From NCBI GenBank assembly GCA_025358455.1, contig JANYJP010000062.1, positions 1-64,000 of the forward strand: a stretch of DNA of 64,000 nt, in the 5' to 3' direction. This DNA is from Bacteroidales bacterium (GTDB taxonomy: Bacteria > Bacteroidota > Bacteroidia > Bacteroidales > VadinHA17). Below are positions 23,277 through 32,896 of this stretch, one piece after another; the stretch's first letter is position 1, and every line of letters begins with the position of its first letter. The notes beneath the pieces were generated by a model. It saw only the letters and a list, made by a program, of their open reading frames with translations, was not told the origin of the DNA and did no database searches. The position numbers and the translations under genes are program-made.

Positions 23277-23374
23277 ACTCAATCGGTACGCCTCGCTGCT
23301 TTATTATTTAGAACAATTCTGAACAATCTGCATAACAAATTGTTGGATTTTATGAATCTAGTCCTTTAATAAAA

Positions 23375-25165
23375 ATGCAGAACACAAAAGCTTTAACTCT
23401 AAACCGTAATAATCTTGATAAGTCATCATCCCCATATCTTCTTCAGCATACTGAAAATCCGGTTTGGTGGCAGGAGTGGAATGATGATCTCATCAGGTAC
23501 GCTGTTAAAATAAACAAACCACTGTTTGTTTCCGTCGGTTATGCCACCTGCCACTGGTGTCATGTTATGGCTGCCGAAGCTTTTTCTGATAAAAATACTG
23601 CTGCATATCTTAACGACCATTTTATTTGCATAAAGGTCGACCGGGAACAACGACCTGATATTGACCAGTATATGATGGATTTTATTAACCAGCAGAATGG
23701 CCGGGGCGGCTGGCCCCTCAATGTTTTCCTCACACCATCGCTTCATCCTGTTTTTGCACTGACTTATGCGCCTCTGGCCTCAAGGGATTCTATGAATTCG
23801 CTACTGGCAGTTGCAGAAAAAGTTTTCGAGTATTTCGAAAATAATACTGGTAAAATCCCTCCGTTTGAATCTGTCGGGAACCAATCTCCTGTAGCAGATG
23901 AAAAGACTCTAATAAAGAAGCTATCAGAGTATTATGATCCTGAAAATGGAGGTTTCGGATCCGGACAAAAATTTCCTTCTCACTCTACAATTCTATATCT
24001 TCTTTATCAGCTAAGCATTGGAGATAGTCCTTCAATAAAAACCATCTGTACGAAAACACTTGATGCAATTCGACTTAAGGGACTTAATGATCATCTGCAG
24101 GGAGGTATTTTCAGATATTGCGTTGACAATGAATGGACAATACCACATTTTGAAAAGATGCTTTACGATCAGGCTATGGCATTATGGGTTTATTCCCTTG
24201 CATATAAGGTTATAGGCGATCCTGAGTATAAAATAATGGCTGAAAAGATATCAAAATGTCTTGAGGAGAGCTTTAAAGTTGACGGATTTTACATATCAGC
24301 ACACGATGCTGATACCGGACATAAAGAAGGAGCAACTTATCTCTGGAGTTACGAACAGCTTATTGATGAGCTTAATCCTGACGAGTTTGCCAGATTTTCA
24401 GAGACATTTTTTATAAATAAATCCGGCAATTTTGAGGGATTAATTCACCTTATTAAACAAAAAGATACTGTTCTGGATACCATTGAAAGCAAGCTTCTTC
24501 TTATTCGGAAGTCCAGAATACAACCATCGAGTGATGATAAAATTCTGTGCGGAATCAATTCTCTCCTGGCTGTGTGCATGATCCAATCAGGCAGATTGAT
24601 CGGGAACCATGCACTCGAAGAAAGCGCTTCCATCCTGGTACATAATATCATTAGCAGGTTCTGGGATGGTAAATCCTTAAGTCATTCATTTTTTAAGGGA
24701 ATTCTTCAGAAACAAGGATTCCTGTTTGACGCTGCAGCTCTTCTCACATCTATCAGTTTGCTTTATGAGAGTAATACAGGCTGGAGAAGTAATATGGATG
24801 CTTTGGTTCATTATGTTGAGTCTTTCAGAGTGGGCGAAAAGTGGGTAGAATCACATGCTGAAGATTTCCAGGCAGTTTATGCATCATGGTTTGATCAGCC
24901 GATTCCTTCAAGTGTGAGTCTTGCAACAATGGGATTAGCAAGGGCTGCCTTGCTTACCGGGAAAGAAATTATGCCTTTGGAATACAGACACCCCTTTCAA
25001 TCAGATTTTTATAACCTGGCTGCAATGATTCACAATGGATCGTTTCATATCTATACATCAAAAAAAATATTGGCATGGGATCTTCTTCCCGGAAATTCAA
25101 TTCAGTTGCCCGGTGAGCATGAACAGGACTGCTATATGGGTACATGCAGTCCGTTGGTTGACTAA
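23375..25165 (+). CDS. DUF255 thioredoxin-fold protein (YyaL/SPATA20 family)
   Basis: A 596-residue protein. The N-terminal thioredoxin-like DUF255 domain starts NPVWWQEW and contains ATCHWCHVM with C59-H-W-C62, then VDREQRPDID and GGWPLNVFLTP. The remaining 400 residues are an (alpha/alpha)6-like region with GGIFRYCVDNEWTIPHFEKMLYDQA, DADTGHKEGATYLW and a C-terminal CSPLVD. No signal peptide. It is somewhat shorter than many bacterial members (often about 670-690), the shortening being in the helical part. Molecular function is not established. Confidence 0.9.
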   Translation: MQNTKALTLNRNNLDKSSSPYLLQHTENPVWWQEWNDDLIRYAVKINKPLFVSVGYATCHWCHVMAAEAFSDKNTAAYLNDHFICIKVDREQRPDIDQYMMDFINQQNGRGGWPLNVFLTPSLHPVFALTYAPLASRDSMNSLLAVAEKVFEYFENNTGKIPPFESVGNQSPVADEKTLIKKLSEYYDPENGGFGSGQKFPSHSTILYLLYQLSIGDSPSIKTICTKTLDAIRLKGLNDHLQGGIFRYCVDNEWTIPHFEKMLYDQAMALWVYSLAYKVIGDPEYKIMAEKISKCLEESFKVDGFYISAHDADTGHKEGATYLWSYEQLIDELNPDEFARFSETFFINKSGNFEGLIHLIKQKDTVLDTIESKLLLIRKSRIQPSSDDKILCGINSLLAVCMIQSGRLIGNHALEESASILVHNIISRFWDGKSLSHSFFKGILQKQGFLFDAAALLTSISLLYESNTGWRSNMDALVHYVESFRVGEKWVESHAEDFQAVYASWFDQPIPSSVSLATMGLARAALLTGKEIMPLEYRHPFQSDFYNLAAMIHNGSFHIYTSKKILAWDLLPGNSIQLPGEHEQDCYMGTCSPLVD

Positions 25166-25250
25166 ATATTTTCCCTTTTAACCATTTATTTGGAATGATT
25201 ACTACGTAGTTACTATTCAACCATTTCAACTGCCGGTTGTTTCCTCTGAT

Positions 25251-25652
25251 ATGATTGCTCCCGGTCCCATACTCCTGTTCGATGGATTCTGTAACTTATG
25301 TAACAATCTTGTACGGTTTGTTATAAAACAGGACCGTGAGAAAGTGATCCGTTTTGCATCTTTACAATCTCCTCCAGGGAATCAATTACTTAGAAACTTC
25401 GGACTGGACCCGGATGACTTTGATACCGTCGTTTACGTTTCAGGGGAAAGATATTATCTTAAATCATCCGCAGTTCTCCATATTTTAAAAGATCTTGGCC
25501 ATGGCTGGCGCCTGGTTTATGGTTTTATCATTATTCCGAAATTTATACGCGATTTTTTGTATGATATTATTTCAAAAAGCAGGTACAGAATATTTGGAAA
25601 AACTGATGCATGCATGGTTCCCTCAAAGGATATTAAAGAAAGATTTTTATAG
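25251..25652 (+). CDS. DCC-family thiol-disulfide oxidoreductase-like protein (DUF393)
   Basis: A 133-residue protein. It opens with ILLFDGFCNLCNNLVRFVIKQD, the family signature DxxCxxC (D11, C14, C17), followed by IRFASLQS and a C-terminal YRIFGKTDACMVP. Members are predicted thioredoxin-fold redox proteins; partner unknown. It lies 85 bases after the DUF255 gene on the same strand, so two thiol-redox-type proteins may be co-expressed. Confidence 0.9.
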   Translation: MIAPGPILLFDGFCNLCNNLVRFVIKQDREKVIRFASLQSPPGNQLLRNFGLDPDDFDTVVYVSGERYYLKSSAVLHILKDLGHGWRLVYGFIIIPKFIRDFLYDIISKSRYRIFGKTDACMVPSKDIKERFL

Positions 25653-25712
25653 ATAATTAAGACAATACTGAACATATTCCAAAGCGTTTTGTTTAATGAA
25701 AAAACTAAGATC

Positions 25713-26106
25713 ATGAATATTTTTATCGTTATTATCATTGTACTTTCTGGCATTCTTGCGCTGTTGTTATTAATCGGATTATTTGTAAAAAAGAGCTATG
25801 CTGTTAAGAGGGAAGTTATAATCCAAAAACCCTTAACAACAGTTTTTGGGTATATAAAGTTGCTGAAAAACCAGGACGACTTCAGTGTATGGGCTAAATT
25901 AGATCCGGACATGAAAAAAGAATTTAAAGGCATTGACGGCACTCCGGGATTTTTATCGGCATGGGACAGCCAGAACAAAAATGCAGGAAAAGGTGAACAG
26001 GAGATTTTGAAAGTTGTTGAGGGTGAAAGGGTCGATTATGGAAAAAATGATTGGAAATGATCTTCAGAATGGTTTGCAGAATTTAAAAGCATTGCTCGAA
26101 AAGTAG
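25713..26106 (+). pseudogene. SRPBCC (polyketide-cyclase-like) gene with internal deletion and frameshift
   Basis: The first part (MNIFIVIIIVLSGILALLLL membrane anchor, then KREVIIQKPLTTVFGYIKLL, FSVWAKLDPDMKKEF, FLSAWDS, KGEQEI) is the first two-thirds of a roughly 170-residue SRPBCC protein. The frame breaks just after VEGERVDYG and stops at 26060. From 26041 the +1-related frame continues EKMIGNDLQNGLQNLKALLE and stops at 26106; that is what the end of this family looks like. About 50 internal residues are missing and the two parts are out of frame. An ATG at 25689 adds eight residues and is less likely. Confidence 0.75.
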
Positions 26107-26182
26107 CTGCAATGGAACCAGGGTGAACGGTACTGCCATGGAAAACCAGCTTAACCTGAACCGTACCTATATACAATTGCGT

Positions 26183-26215
26183 AACCCTCCCGAGATTTCA
26201 GGAAGGTTATATTTT
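26183..26215 (+). terminator. Possible intrinsic terminator after the SRPBCC remnant
   Basis: Arms AACCCTCC (26183-26190) and GGAAGGTT (26201-26208) pair with one mismatch around a 10-base loop, then ATATTTTT follows. Weak but well placed. Confidence 0.4.
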
Positions 26216-26369
26216 TAGAATATGCTTATCTGTTTCTAAGTTCCTATTTAACTAAACAAACACTTTATCTGGTTTGTTTAATATTGGTTAAATGATTATG
26301 AAACAACTTTTCATGAATTGGGTTCATCAGAAACCAGCTGTTAAGAACTATGAAAATAACTTATTTATT

Positions 26370-26813
26370 ATGAAAACAACTAATAGATTCATATCATTTA
26401 TCCTTAGTTCCGTAAATGACAACAGAGTAATATTGATCAGGATAATAGTCGGATTAGTATTCCTGACGGAAGGAATACAGAAATTCTTATTCCCGGTGAC
26501 TCTTGGAACTGGCCGTTTTGAGAAAATTGGCTTTTCAGACCCGGCATTCTGGGCAGGTTTCACAGCTACATTTGAAATAATTTGCGGAACACTTGTCTTA
26601 CTAGGGCTTCTGACAAAGTTTGCCTCTATCCCTCTTCTCATTATTATGATAACTGCTTTTATCACAACAAAATGGCCATTACTTGCCGATAAGGGATTCT
26701 GGCCGTTTGCCCATGAATACCGTACCGATTTTGCCATGACCCTTCTGTTAATTTATTTATTGATTTATGGCGCAGGTAAATGGTCAGCTGATTCAAAACT
26801 CTTTCAACGTTAA
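26370..26813 (+). CDS. DoxX-family membrane protein
   Basis: A 147-residue, four-helix inner-membrane protein. I choose the ATG at 26370 (MKTTNRFISF). An in-frame ATG at 26292 would add 26 residues not seen in the family. Features: RIIVGLVFLTEGIQKFLFP, FWAGFTATFEIICGTLVLLGLLT, PLLIIMITAFITTK and TDFAMTLLLIYLLIYGAGKWS. DoxX proteins are linked to quinone/thiol redox and stress responses in some bacteria, but most have no assigned role. Confidence 0.9.
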   Translation: MKTTNRFISFILSSVNDNRVILIRIIVGLVFLTEGIQKFLFPVTLGTGRFEKIGFSDPAFWAGFTATFEIICGTLVLLGLLTKFASIPLLIIMITAFITTKWPLLADKGFWPFAHEYRTDFAMTLLLIYLLIYGAGKWSADSKLFQR

Positions 26814-26830
26814 ATTAATATGAACTCCTG

Positions 26831-27766
26831 ATGGACAGATTAATACAGAAAGTATTTGTTGTTGGAATTTTAGGATTGATCATTATAAACGGGTGCAAAC
26901 AGGCTGCTTTGGTTTCTGTAAAACCCGGCCATTCAAAAATTCCGGTAACAGTATCGCCGGTACGAAAAGGGCAAATGGTTACATATATGGAACTTAACGC
27001 AACATCGGCATTTCTGTTTAAGGCAGACATAAAATCGCCTGTTACAGGTTTTATCAGCGATATTAAGGTTAACCAGGGTGATGCAGTTGATAAAAACCAG
27101 TTATTATTCAGGATTAAGACGAAGGAAGCTGCAGCACTGATTGGTGATTCTCTGGATAACTTAAAATTCAGCGGTGTATTAGATGTAAAAGCTGCCACAG
27201 CAGGTATAATATCTTCAATTGATCACTCTTACGGAGACTATGTAACTGAAAGTGACCAGTTGTGCCAGATTTCAATCCGGGAAAGTTTTGTATTTATCCT
27301 GGACGTGCCATTTGAGTTGTCGGGAGCTGTTAATCTGAATACTGTCTGTGAGGTTATTCTGCCCGACAGCCAGGTTGTCAAAGGAATAATTAAATCTCGT
27401 TTGCCATCAATGATCGGCAGTTCGCAAACCCAGCGATATATAGTAAGGTTGGCCCCATCAAAAAATCTGCCTGAGAACCTTTCAGGTAAAATAAGAATAG
27501 TAAAAGAATCAGTTAAAGAAGCTACCAGTCTGCCAAAATCTTCTATTCTTACCAATGAGACAATGCAAAGTTACTGGGTGATGAAACTTATTAACGATTC
27601 CATGGCAGTCAAAGTACCGGTTAGCCCGGGCATAGCTTCAAACGGATATTTTCAGATAACCAGTCCTGAATTTAATACAACAGACTTATTTCTGACTTCC
27701 GGCAATTATGGTCTTGGTGATACAGTATATATAAAGGTTCAAAAAACCTCCGGAAATGGACAATAA
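26831..27766 (+). CDS. RND efflux periplasmic adaptor (membrane-fusion lipoprotein)
   Basis: A 311-residue lipoprotein (signal ending IINGC, C22). It contains FKADIKSPVTGFISDIKVNQGDAVDKNQLLFRIKT and KAATAGIISSIDHSYGDYVTESDQLCQI, the two halves of the lipoyl/biotinyl-like domain. A beta-barrel and membrane-proximal region follow. The alpha-hairpin between the halves is very short (about 20 residues), as in CusB/HlyD relatives with a reduced hairpin. It bridges the inner-membrane pump to an outer-membrane channel. It overlaps the pump gene by 11 bases, so translation is coupled. Confidence 0.88.
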   Translation: MDRLIQKVFVVGILGLIIINGCKQAALVSVKPGHSKIPVTVSPVRKGQMVTYMELNATSAFLFKADIKSPVTGFISDIKVNQGDAVDKNQLLFRIKTKEAAALIGDSLDNLKFSGVLDVKAATAGIISSIDHSYGDYVTESDQLCQISIRESFVFILDVPFELSGAVNLNTVCEVILPDSQVVKGIIKSRLPSMIGSSQTQRYIVRLAPSKNLPENLSGKIRIVKESVKEATSLPKSSILTNETMQSYWVMKLINDSMAVKVPVSPGIASNGYFQITSPEFNTTDLFLTSGNYGLGDTVYIKVQKTSGNGQ

Positions 27767-30700
27767 AAGTAATTACAGGTTTTTATTTAAACCAATATTG
27801 TTTGTTCTGCTGGCGTTTCTCATCTGGGGAATCAATTCATACCTTAACATGCCGACTTCGCTTTTCCCCGATGTTACTTTCCCGAAAATAACAATTATTG
27901 CCGATAATGGGGAACAGCCGGTAGACAAGATGATGATAACTGTTACAAAACCTCTGGAAATAGCAATTAAAAGGGTAAACGGTATTACAACAGTCAGAAG
28001 TTCAACTAACAGAGGAAGCTGTACAATTGATGCTTTTTTTGACTGGAATTCTGACATTAATCTGGCAAAAACACAATTGAATGAACGCATAAATGAGATA
28101 AAAAATCAGCTGCCTTCTACAGTAAACATTGTAGTTGAAGCCATGAGTCAGGCCATCTATCCTGTAATTGGATATACCATTGAAAGCGAAAAGTATGGTC
28201 AGATCGAACTTAAAAATACCGCACTCTTTACAGTACGACCTCAATTTTCGCAGGTACCGGGCATTTCGAATGTAATTATCAGAGGAGGGAAGACCAAAGA
28301 ATTTGTAATTGCACCTGTCCCTCAAAGGCTTATATCACTGGGACTGACACCACAGGACATTATTACAGCATTGGGAAATACCAATTTTATTGAATCAAGC
28401 GGATTGCTGTCAAATTACAGGCGTTTATACCTTTCTCTCACTGACACCCGTTTTAAAAATATCGATGAGTTAAAAAATGTTGTCATAAAAAATGATGGCC
28501 ACAGGATAACGCGCCTTGAAGATATTGCAATAATTGATTTGCAGGAAAAGCCGGAGTTTATAAGGATTAATGCCAATGGTCATGATGCAGTAATCATTGA
28601 CCTGGTTAAACAGAAAGGCATTAATCTGATCGAGTTTGCAAAAAACGTAAACATAAGGGTTAAGGAAATACAGAAACAATTGCCATCGGGAATGGTGCTG
28701 AAACCTTACTATAACCAGTCAACGTTTGTAACAAGCTCAATTGACAGTGTACTTAGAAGCATTTACGAAGGATTGTTCCTTGCTATAATAGTTGTAATAC
28801 TGTTCCTGCGCTCTCTGAGGGCAAGTCTTAATATAATCTTTATCATCCCGCTTACACTTGCGCTTACATTCATTGTGCTTCATTTTGTGCATGTCACACT
28901 CAATATCATGTCGTTGGGAGCTATTGCTGCATCCATCGGACTTATAATCGACGATGCCATTGTTATAATCGAGCAGTTGCACCGGATGCATGAGGAAAAC
29001 CCTGAAAAAGACAAATATTCTGTTGTCAGTGAAACAATGAAAATGTTTCTGCCTGCAATGGTAGGTTCTTCATTGAGTACAATTGTTATTTTCCTTCCAT
29101 TTGTTATGATGAGTGGTGTGGCAGGCAGCTTTTTTAAAGAGCTTACGCTTACAATGGAAATTACACTTATTTGTTCCTTCTTCGCCACGTGGATAGGATT
29201 GCCTGTTCTTCATATGTTATTTGGATATAAACCTTACAGGAAAAGTCTTAAAAAATCCTCAGCAGCTGCAAATCCTGAAAGGCAGAATTTATGGTGGCTC
29301 GTATGGTTTTTTAATAAACCCTGGTATGCAATTGGCTTTGTTATTCTTCTTGTCCTGTCCTCCATTATATTGGTTAACAAGCTCGAGACAGGTTTTTTAC
29401 CTGAGCTTGATGAAGGCTCCATTGTTCTTGATTATATTGCACCTTCGGGAACTACACTCGATGCATCAGATGAAATATTGAGAGAAGTAGATAAAGTTGT
29501 GCTTGGGCACCCTGATGTTGCAACTTACATGAGACGTACCGGAACAAACATGATTTCAGGTATCAGCATGGCTTCCGGCATAATTCCTCCGAATTACGGT
29601 GATTATCTTATTCAACTAAAACAGGATACGAAAAGAAAAACGCAGGATGTCATATCCGAACTCCGCGATAAGGCAACATCTGTAGCACCGGCCCTGGAGA
29701 TTGAATTTGGCCAGAGGATAGCCGATTTGCTTGGTGATTTAATTGGCCGGCCTCAACCGATAGTGATTAAAATTTTTGGCGATGACAGGTCAAAACTCCA
29801 GGAGTTAGCACTTGAAGTACAGGATAATCTTAATAAAATAAACGGAGTTGCCGATGTTATGAATGGTATTATTTATGACGGACCATCAGTTACAATTATT
29901 CCCGACCAGGATAAACTCTCACAGTATAAAATTACACCCGCTGATTTTCAAACTCAACTTACAGTATATAATGAAGGATTTCCAGTTGGTGAAGTACAGG
30001 AGGGAGAGCAGATGTTGGTAATTATGCTTCGGAATACAATTTTTAAAAACAATAATATCGGGTTAATAAAATCTCAGCCTATCTATACACCGGATGGTTC
30101 ATTCAAACCTTTGGAATACTTCGCAAAAGTGGTATTATCTGCAGGTGACCCGGAGATAACCCGTGAGGACTTCAAATCGAATATTGAGGTTACTGCGCGT
30201 CTGGAGAACCGTGATATGGGGAGTGCAATCGATGAAATAAAAACAATCATAGCCAGGAATATATTATTGCCCCCTGGTTTTTATATCGGATATGGAGGAA
30301 CTTACGAACAACAGCAGGCATCATTCAGGGAGCTTTTACTGATACTTATAACGGCTATTGTGCTGGTATTTACTGTCCTGTTGTTCCTTTTCAGGAATCT
30401 TCGGATTGCCCTGCTCATTATATTTATTTCAATTCTTGGAATAAGCGGATGTATTTGGGCTTTGTACCTGACTGGAATACAGCTCAATGTTGGCAGCTAT
30501 ACAGGCATAATAATGATTGTGGGGATCATTGCCGAAAATGCAATTTTTACAGTTAACCAGTTTCTTACAACTTATCAAACCACCTCAGATATAGACAAAT
30601 CTATCAATTATGCTATCTCATTGAGGATAAGGCCTAAACTTATGACAGCCATCGGAGCTATTCTTGCACTGACACCTTTGGCCCTGGGGATAGGAGTGGG

Positions 30701-30827
30701 CGCCCAGATGCAGCAGCCTCTTGCAATCGCAGTGATAGGAGGCTTTATCATTGCAATGCCCCTGCTTCTGTTTGTTTTTCCAACACTTCTGAGATTAGTA
30801 TTCAAACCAACTGCAAATGAAAGTTAA
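27756..30827 (+). CDS. RND-family efflux permease (AcrB/CusA superfamily)
   Basis: A 1023-residue inner-membrane pump with twelve predicted helices and two large periplasmic loops. It opens with LNMPTSLFPDVTFPKITI. The proton relay is IGLIIDDAIVIIEQ in the fourth helix (paired aspartates), followed by SSLSTIVIFLPFVMMSGVAGSFFKELT; the second half has a GSYTGIIMIVGIIAENAIF segment. Sequence texture is closer to the CusA/HAE-like Bacteroidota group than to E. coli AcrB; substrate (drug, metal or lipid) cannot be read. No TolC-type channel gene is adjacent, so it must borrow one encoded elsewhere. Confidence 0.93.
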   Translation: MDNKSNYRFLFKPILFVLLAFLIWGINSYLNMPTSLFPDVTFPKITIIADNGEQPVDKMMITVTKPLEIAIKRVNGITTVRSSTNRGSCTIDAFFDWNSDINLAKTQLNERINEIKNQLPSTVNIVVEAMSQAIYPVIGYTIESEKYGQIELKNTALFTVRPQFSQVPGISNVIIRGGKTKEFVIAPVPQRLISLGLTPQDIITALGNTNFIESSGLLSNYRRLYLSLTDTRFKNIDELKNVVIKNDGHRITRLEDIAIIDLQEKPEFIRINANGHDAVIIDLVKQKGINLIEFAKNVNIRVKEIQKQLPSGMVLKPYYNQSTFVTSSIDSVLRSIYEGLFLAIIVVILFLRSLRASLNIIFIIPLTLALTFIVLHFVHVTLNIMSLGAIAASIGLIIDDAIVIIEQLHRMHEENPEKDKYSVVSETMKMFLPAMVGSSLSTIVIFLPFVMMSGVAGSFFKELTLTMEITLICSFFATWIGLPVLHMLFGYKPYRKSLKKSSAAANPERQNLWWLVWFFNKPWYAIGFVILLVLSSIILVNKLETGFLPELDEGSIVLDYIAPSGTTLDASDEILREVDKVVLGHPDVATYMRRTGTNMISGISMASGIIPPNYGDYLIQLKQDTKRKTQDVISELRDKATSVAPALEIEFGQRIADLLGDLIGRPQPIVIKIFGDDRSKLQELALEVQDNLNKINGVADVMNGIIYDGPSVTIIPDQDKLSQYKITPADFQTQLTVYNEGFPVGEVQEGEQMLVIMLRNTIFKNNNIGLIKSQPIYTPDGSFKPLEYFAKVVLSAGDPEITREDFKSNIEVTARLENRDMGSAIDEIKTIIARNILLPPGFYIGYGGTYEQQQASFRELLLILITAIVLVFTVLLFLFRNLRIALLIIFISILGISGCIWALYLTGIQLNVGSYTGIIMIVGIIAENAIFTVNQFLTTYQTTSDIDKSINYAISLRIRPKLMTAIGAILALTPLALGIGVGAQMQQPLAIAVIGGFIIAMPLLLFVFPTLLRLVFKPTANES

Positions 30828-30846
30828 TAAGGAGGTGATAAAAAAA

Positions 30847-32004
30847 TCACAGGTTTAAAATTCTCCTGCATAACCTTATTTCTTCTGGATCTCCTGTTGA
30901 TTTACCGGGGTCATCGGATAACTTGATTGTAGGGTGATAACTATCGCTGTATTGTTGTTTAGAAAATACCATTTTAATAACAATGTTAAGAGGATGAACG
31001 CCTGCATCATTTGACAAAAAGGTACCTATTCCGTATACATCATGAATCCTGGCATTGATATATCTCCTGATTTCTCCTATACGTTCAATGTTAAGTGAAT
31101 CACTGAATACAATTGTTTTTGTTTTGGGATCAGTACGGTTATTATTATAAAATTCAACAGCTTTGTCAGTAAATGCCAACGGATCACCGCTGTCCTGACG
31201 TATACCATCGAAGAGCTTTGCATGCAATGTCGAAAAGCTGGAAAAAAAATTATCGGCGGTAAATGTATCGCTTAAGGCTGTCCCAAGATCCCCCTTATAA
31301 ACTTCGACCCAGGCATCGAGGGCTCTCGCATTTGCAGACCGGTATCCATAATGTGAAGCATGGAACATAAACCATTCATGAGGATGGGTTCCGATAGGAA
31401 TGAGGTTGTGTTTCATTGCAAGATATACATTGCTTGTTCCCTTGAAGAAGTCACCTGAGTTTTCTTTTAAAGTTTTAATCACTCTGTCGTGTACACTGAA
31501 CGAAAAACGACGTCTGGTCCCGAAATCTGAATATTCGGCTCCAAGTTCTTTCAGCTTCTTTGCTTTATTGGCAGCACGTTCTTCCACTTCCCAGGGAATC
31601 TCCCTGTTCATTAAATAGAAAAGCTCAGATACAATTGCCAGGAGTGGCACTTCCCATAAAACTGTACGGTACCATAAACCTTCAATCTCTATGCTCAGAT
31701 GCCCGTTCTTCTGGTCTATTTTAACTTCATCAGGATTATATCGATATCCTTTTAACAGGTCGATAAAAACCGGATCAAAATAATAACAACGGGAAATCAT
31801 GAATTTCTCTTCCTCTTTACTCATGACAAGCTCAGCCATATTATTAATCTCATTTCGCAATCTGCCGTCAAATCCTGCAGGGAAAAGTGTATTACCCCTG
31901 TTAATAAAGCTGTATTTTACCATAGCCTTGGGATATAGTTTCTGGATGGCATTCATGGCAGTAAACTTGTACAGATCGTTATCGGTGAAGTATTTCAGGA
32001 TCAT
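30847..32004 (-). CDS. pncB: Nicotinate phosphoribosyltransferase
   Basis: A 385-residue cytoplasmic enzyme that makes nicotinate mononucleotide from nicotinate and PRPP with ATP (Preiss-Handler NAD salvage). Seen: LKYFTDNDLYKFTAMNAIQKLYP at the N-terminus, EFGTRRR-like SDFGTRRRFS, IGTHPHEWFMFH (family histidine region), RQDSGDP and VFSDSLN. Length is near that of E. coli PncB. It is 37 bases downstream of a nicotinamidase-like gene, which would supply its substrate. It converges with the RND pump gene. Confidence 0.95.
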   Translation of the reverse strand: MILKYFTDNDLYKFTAMNAIQKLYPKAMVKYSFINRGNTLFPAGFDGRLRNEINNMAELVMSKEEEKFMISRCYYFDPVFIDLLKGYRYNPDEVKIDQKNGHLSIEIEGLWYRTVLWEVPLLAIVSELFYLMNREIPWEVEERAANKAKKLKELGAEYSDFGTRRRFSFSVHDRVIKTLKENSGDFFKGTSNVYLAMKHNLIPIGTHPHEWFMFHASHYGYRSANARALDAWVEVYKGDLGTALSDTFTADNFFSSFSTLHAKLFDGIRQDSGDPLAFTDKAVEFYNNNRTDPKTKTIVFSDSLNIERIGEIRRYINARIHDVYGIGTFLSNDAGVHPLNIVIKMVFSKQQYSDSYHPTIKLSDDPGKSTGDPEEIRLCRRILNL

Positions 32005-32041
32005 ATTTTGATATAATTAAAAACGATTCAAAAAGTTTTTG

Positions 32042-32824
32042 TTATAACCTGTCAGTACTCAGTAGAAATTTTGCTCCTTTTTCTTTAGCTTTCCTGAAGA
32101 TTGGTAAAGCGATAGTTTCAAATCCGGTAACATCCGACATACAATCTTCAAGAATAATTAGTTTTGGGGCAAGACCCCCGATGTTGAGCATCTGTTTAAC
32201 AGTAGTTGCAACACAATGACTTTTAGCCTCCCCGGCTATAACAATCTGATTGTAACTCATGAGCTTGCTTACCAAGTCTGTATTCAGCTGGGTTTCAGGA
32301 GAATCTTCAAGCGCTATATTTGCCATTAATGCTCCAAAATGCTCTGTGAGCGGATTGGTTCCTTTAACAACAACCTCAAAAAAATATCCTCTTCTTGCCC
32401 ATGCTTTGACAGGTTCCATAATTTCATCAGCTATTGCTGCTCCTTGAGACCCGATGATACAATGTTCAGGCCAGATAACATGCGGAAACTCACCCTGGCT
32501 TTCTAGTTTAAGAATATATTCAACTGCTTTTTCTTTTTCAAAACGAGGTCGCCAATCACCCCCGAAGACATTCTTAAGGCTAATTTCCGTAAAAGGTGCC
32601 GGCTGATTGCCATTCCGATCCTCCCAGTAAACCGGATGCGAAATATCAATAACATTATGATTATCCAGGGTAAGGATTATATGATCTATTTCTGATTCAT
32701 TACCTGAAATAAACTTTCCCAGCTTCCTGATATCCTTTTCCGCTCCCTTAACATACAATGCTCCATTTGGAGAACAGAAATCATTTTGAGTGTCAATTAT
32801 CAACAGTAGTCTGTTCTTATTCAT
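32042..32824 (-). CDS. Isochorismatase-fold cysteine hydrolase, probable nicotinamidase
   Basis: A 260-residue enzyme of the isochorismatase/nicotinamidase superfamily. D11 (IIDTQNDF), a central lysine (in FFEVVVKGTN) and the cysteine of AKSHCVATTV form the Asp-Lys-Cys triad. D54-x-H56 and H63 (LDNHNVIDISHP) fit the nicotinamidase metal site. WPEHCIIGSQGA is also typical. It should convert nicotinamide to nicotinate plus ammonia, feeding the neighbouring phosphoribosyltransferase. At 260 residues it is larger than the 210-residue E. coli PncA. Substrate is inferred from motifs and neighbour. Confidence 0.82.
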   Translation of the reverse strand: MNKNRLLLIIDTQNDFCSPNGALYVKGAEKDIRKLGKFISGNESEIDHIILTLDNHNVIDISHPVYWEDRNGNQPAPFTEISLKNVFGGDWRPRFEKEKAVEYILKLESQGEFPHVIWPEHCIIGSQGAAIADEIMEPVKAWARRGYFFEVVVKGTNPLTEHFGALMANIALEDSPETQLNTDLVSKLMSYNQIVIAGEAKSHCVATTVKQMLNIGGLAPKLIILEDCMSDVTGFETIALPIFRKAKEKGAKFLLSTDRL

Positions 32825-32896
32825 GATTATTTTTCCAAGTCAAATAATCAACAAATTAGATTCATACTTGTTTACTTGTTACTAATTAGATTTAAA

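Noticed and set aside
26292-26369. N-terminal extension of the DoxX protein from an earlier ATG
   Set aside because: The 26 added residues are not family-like and precede a normal DoxX start with its own ATG.
30829-30850. Perfect Shine-Dalgarno string AAGGAGGTGAT with a small hairpin after the RND pump gene
   Set aside because: No open frame follows (a GTG start gives seven codons) and the next gene is convergent. Probably part of the 3' end or chance complementarity to the 16S tail.
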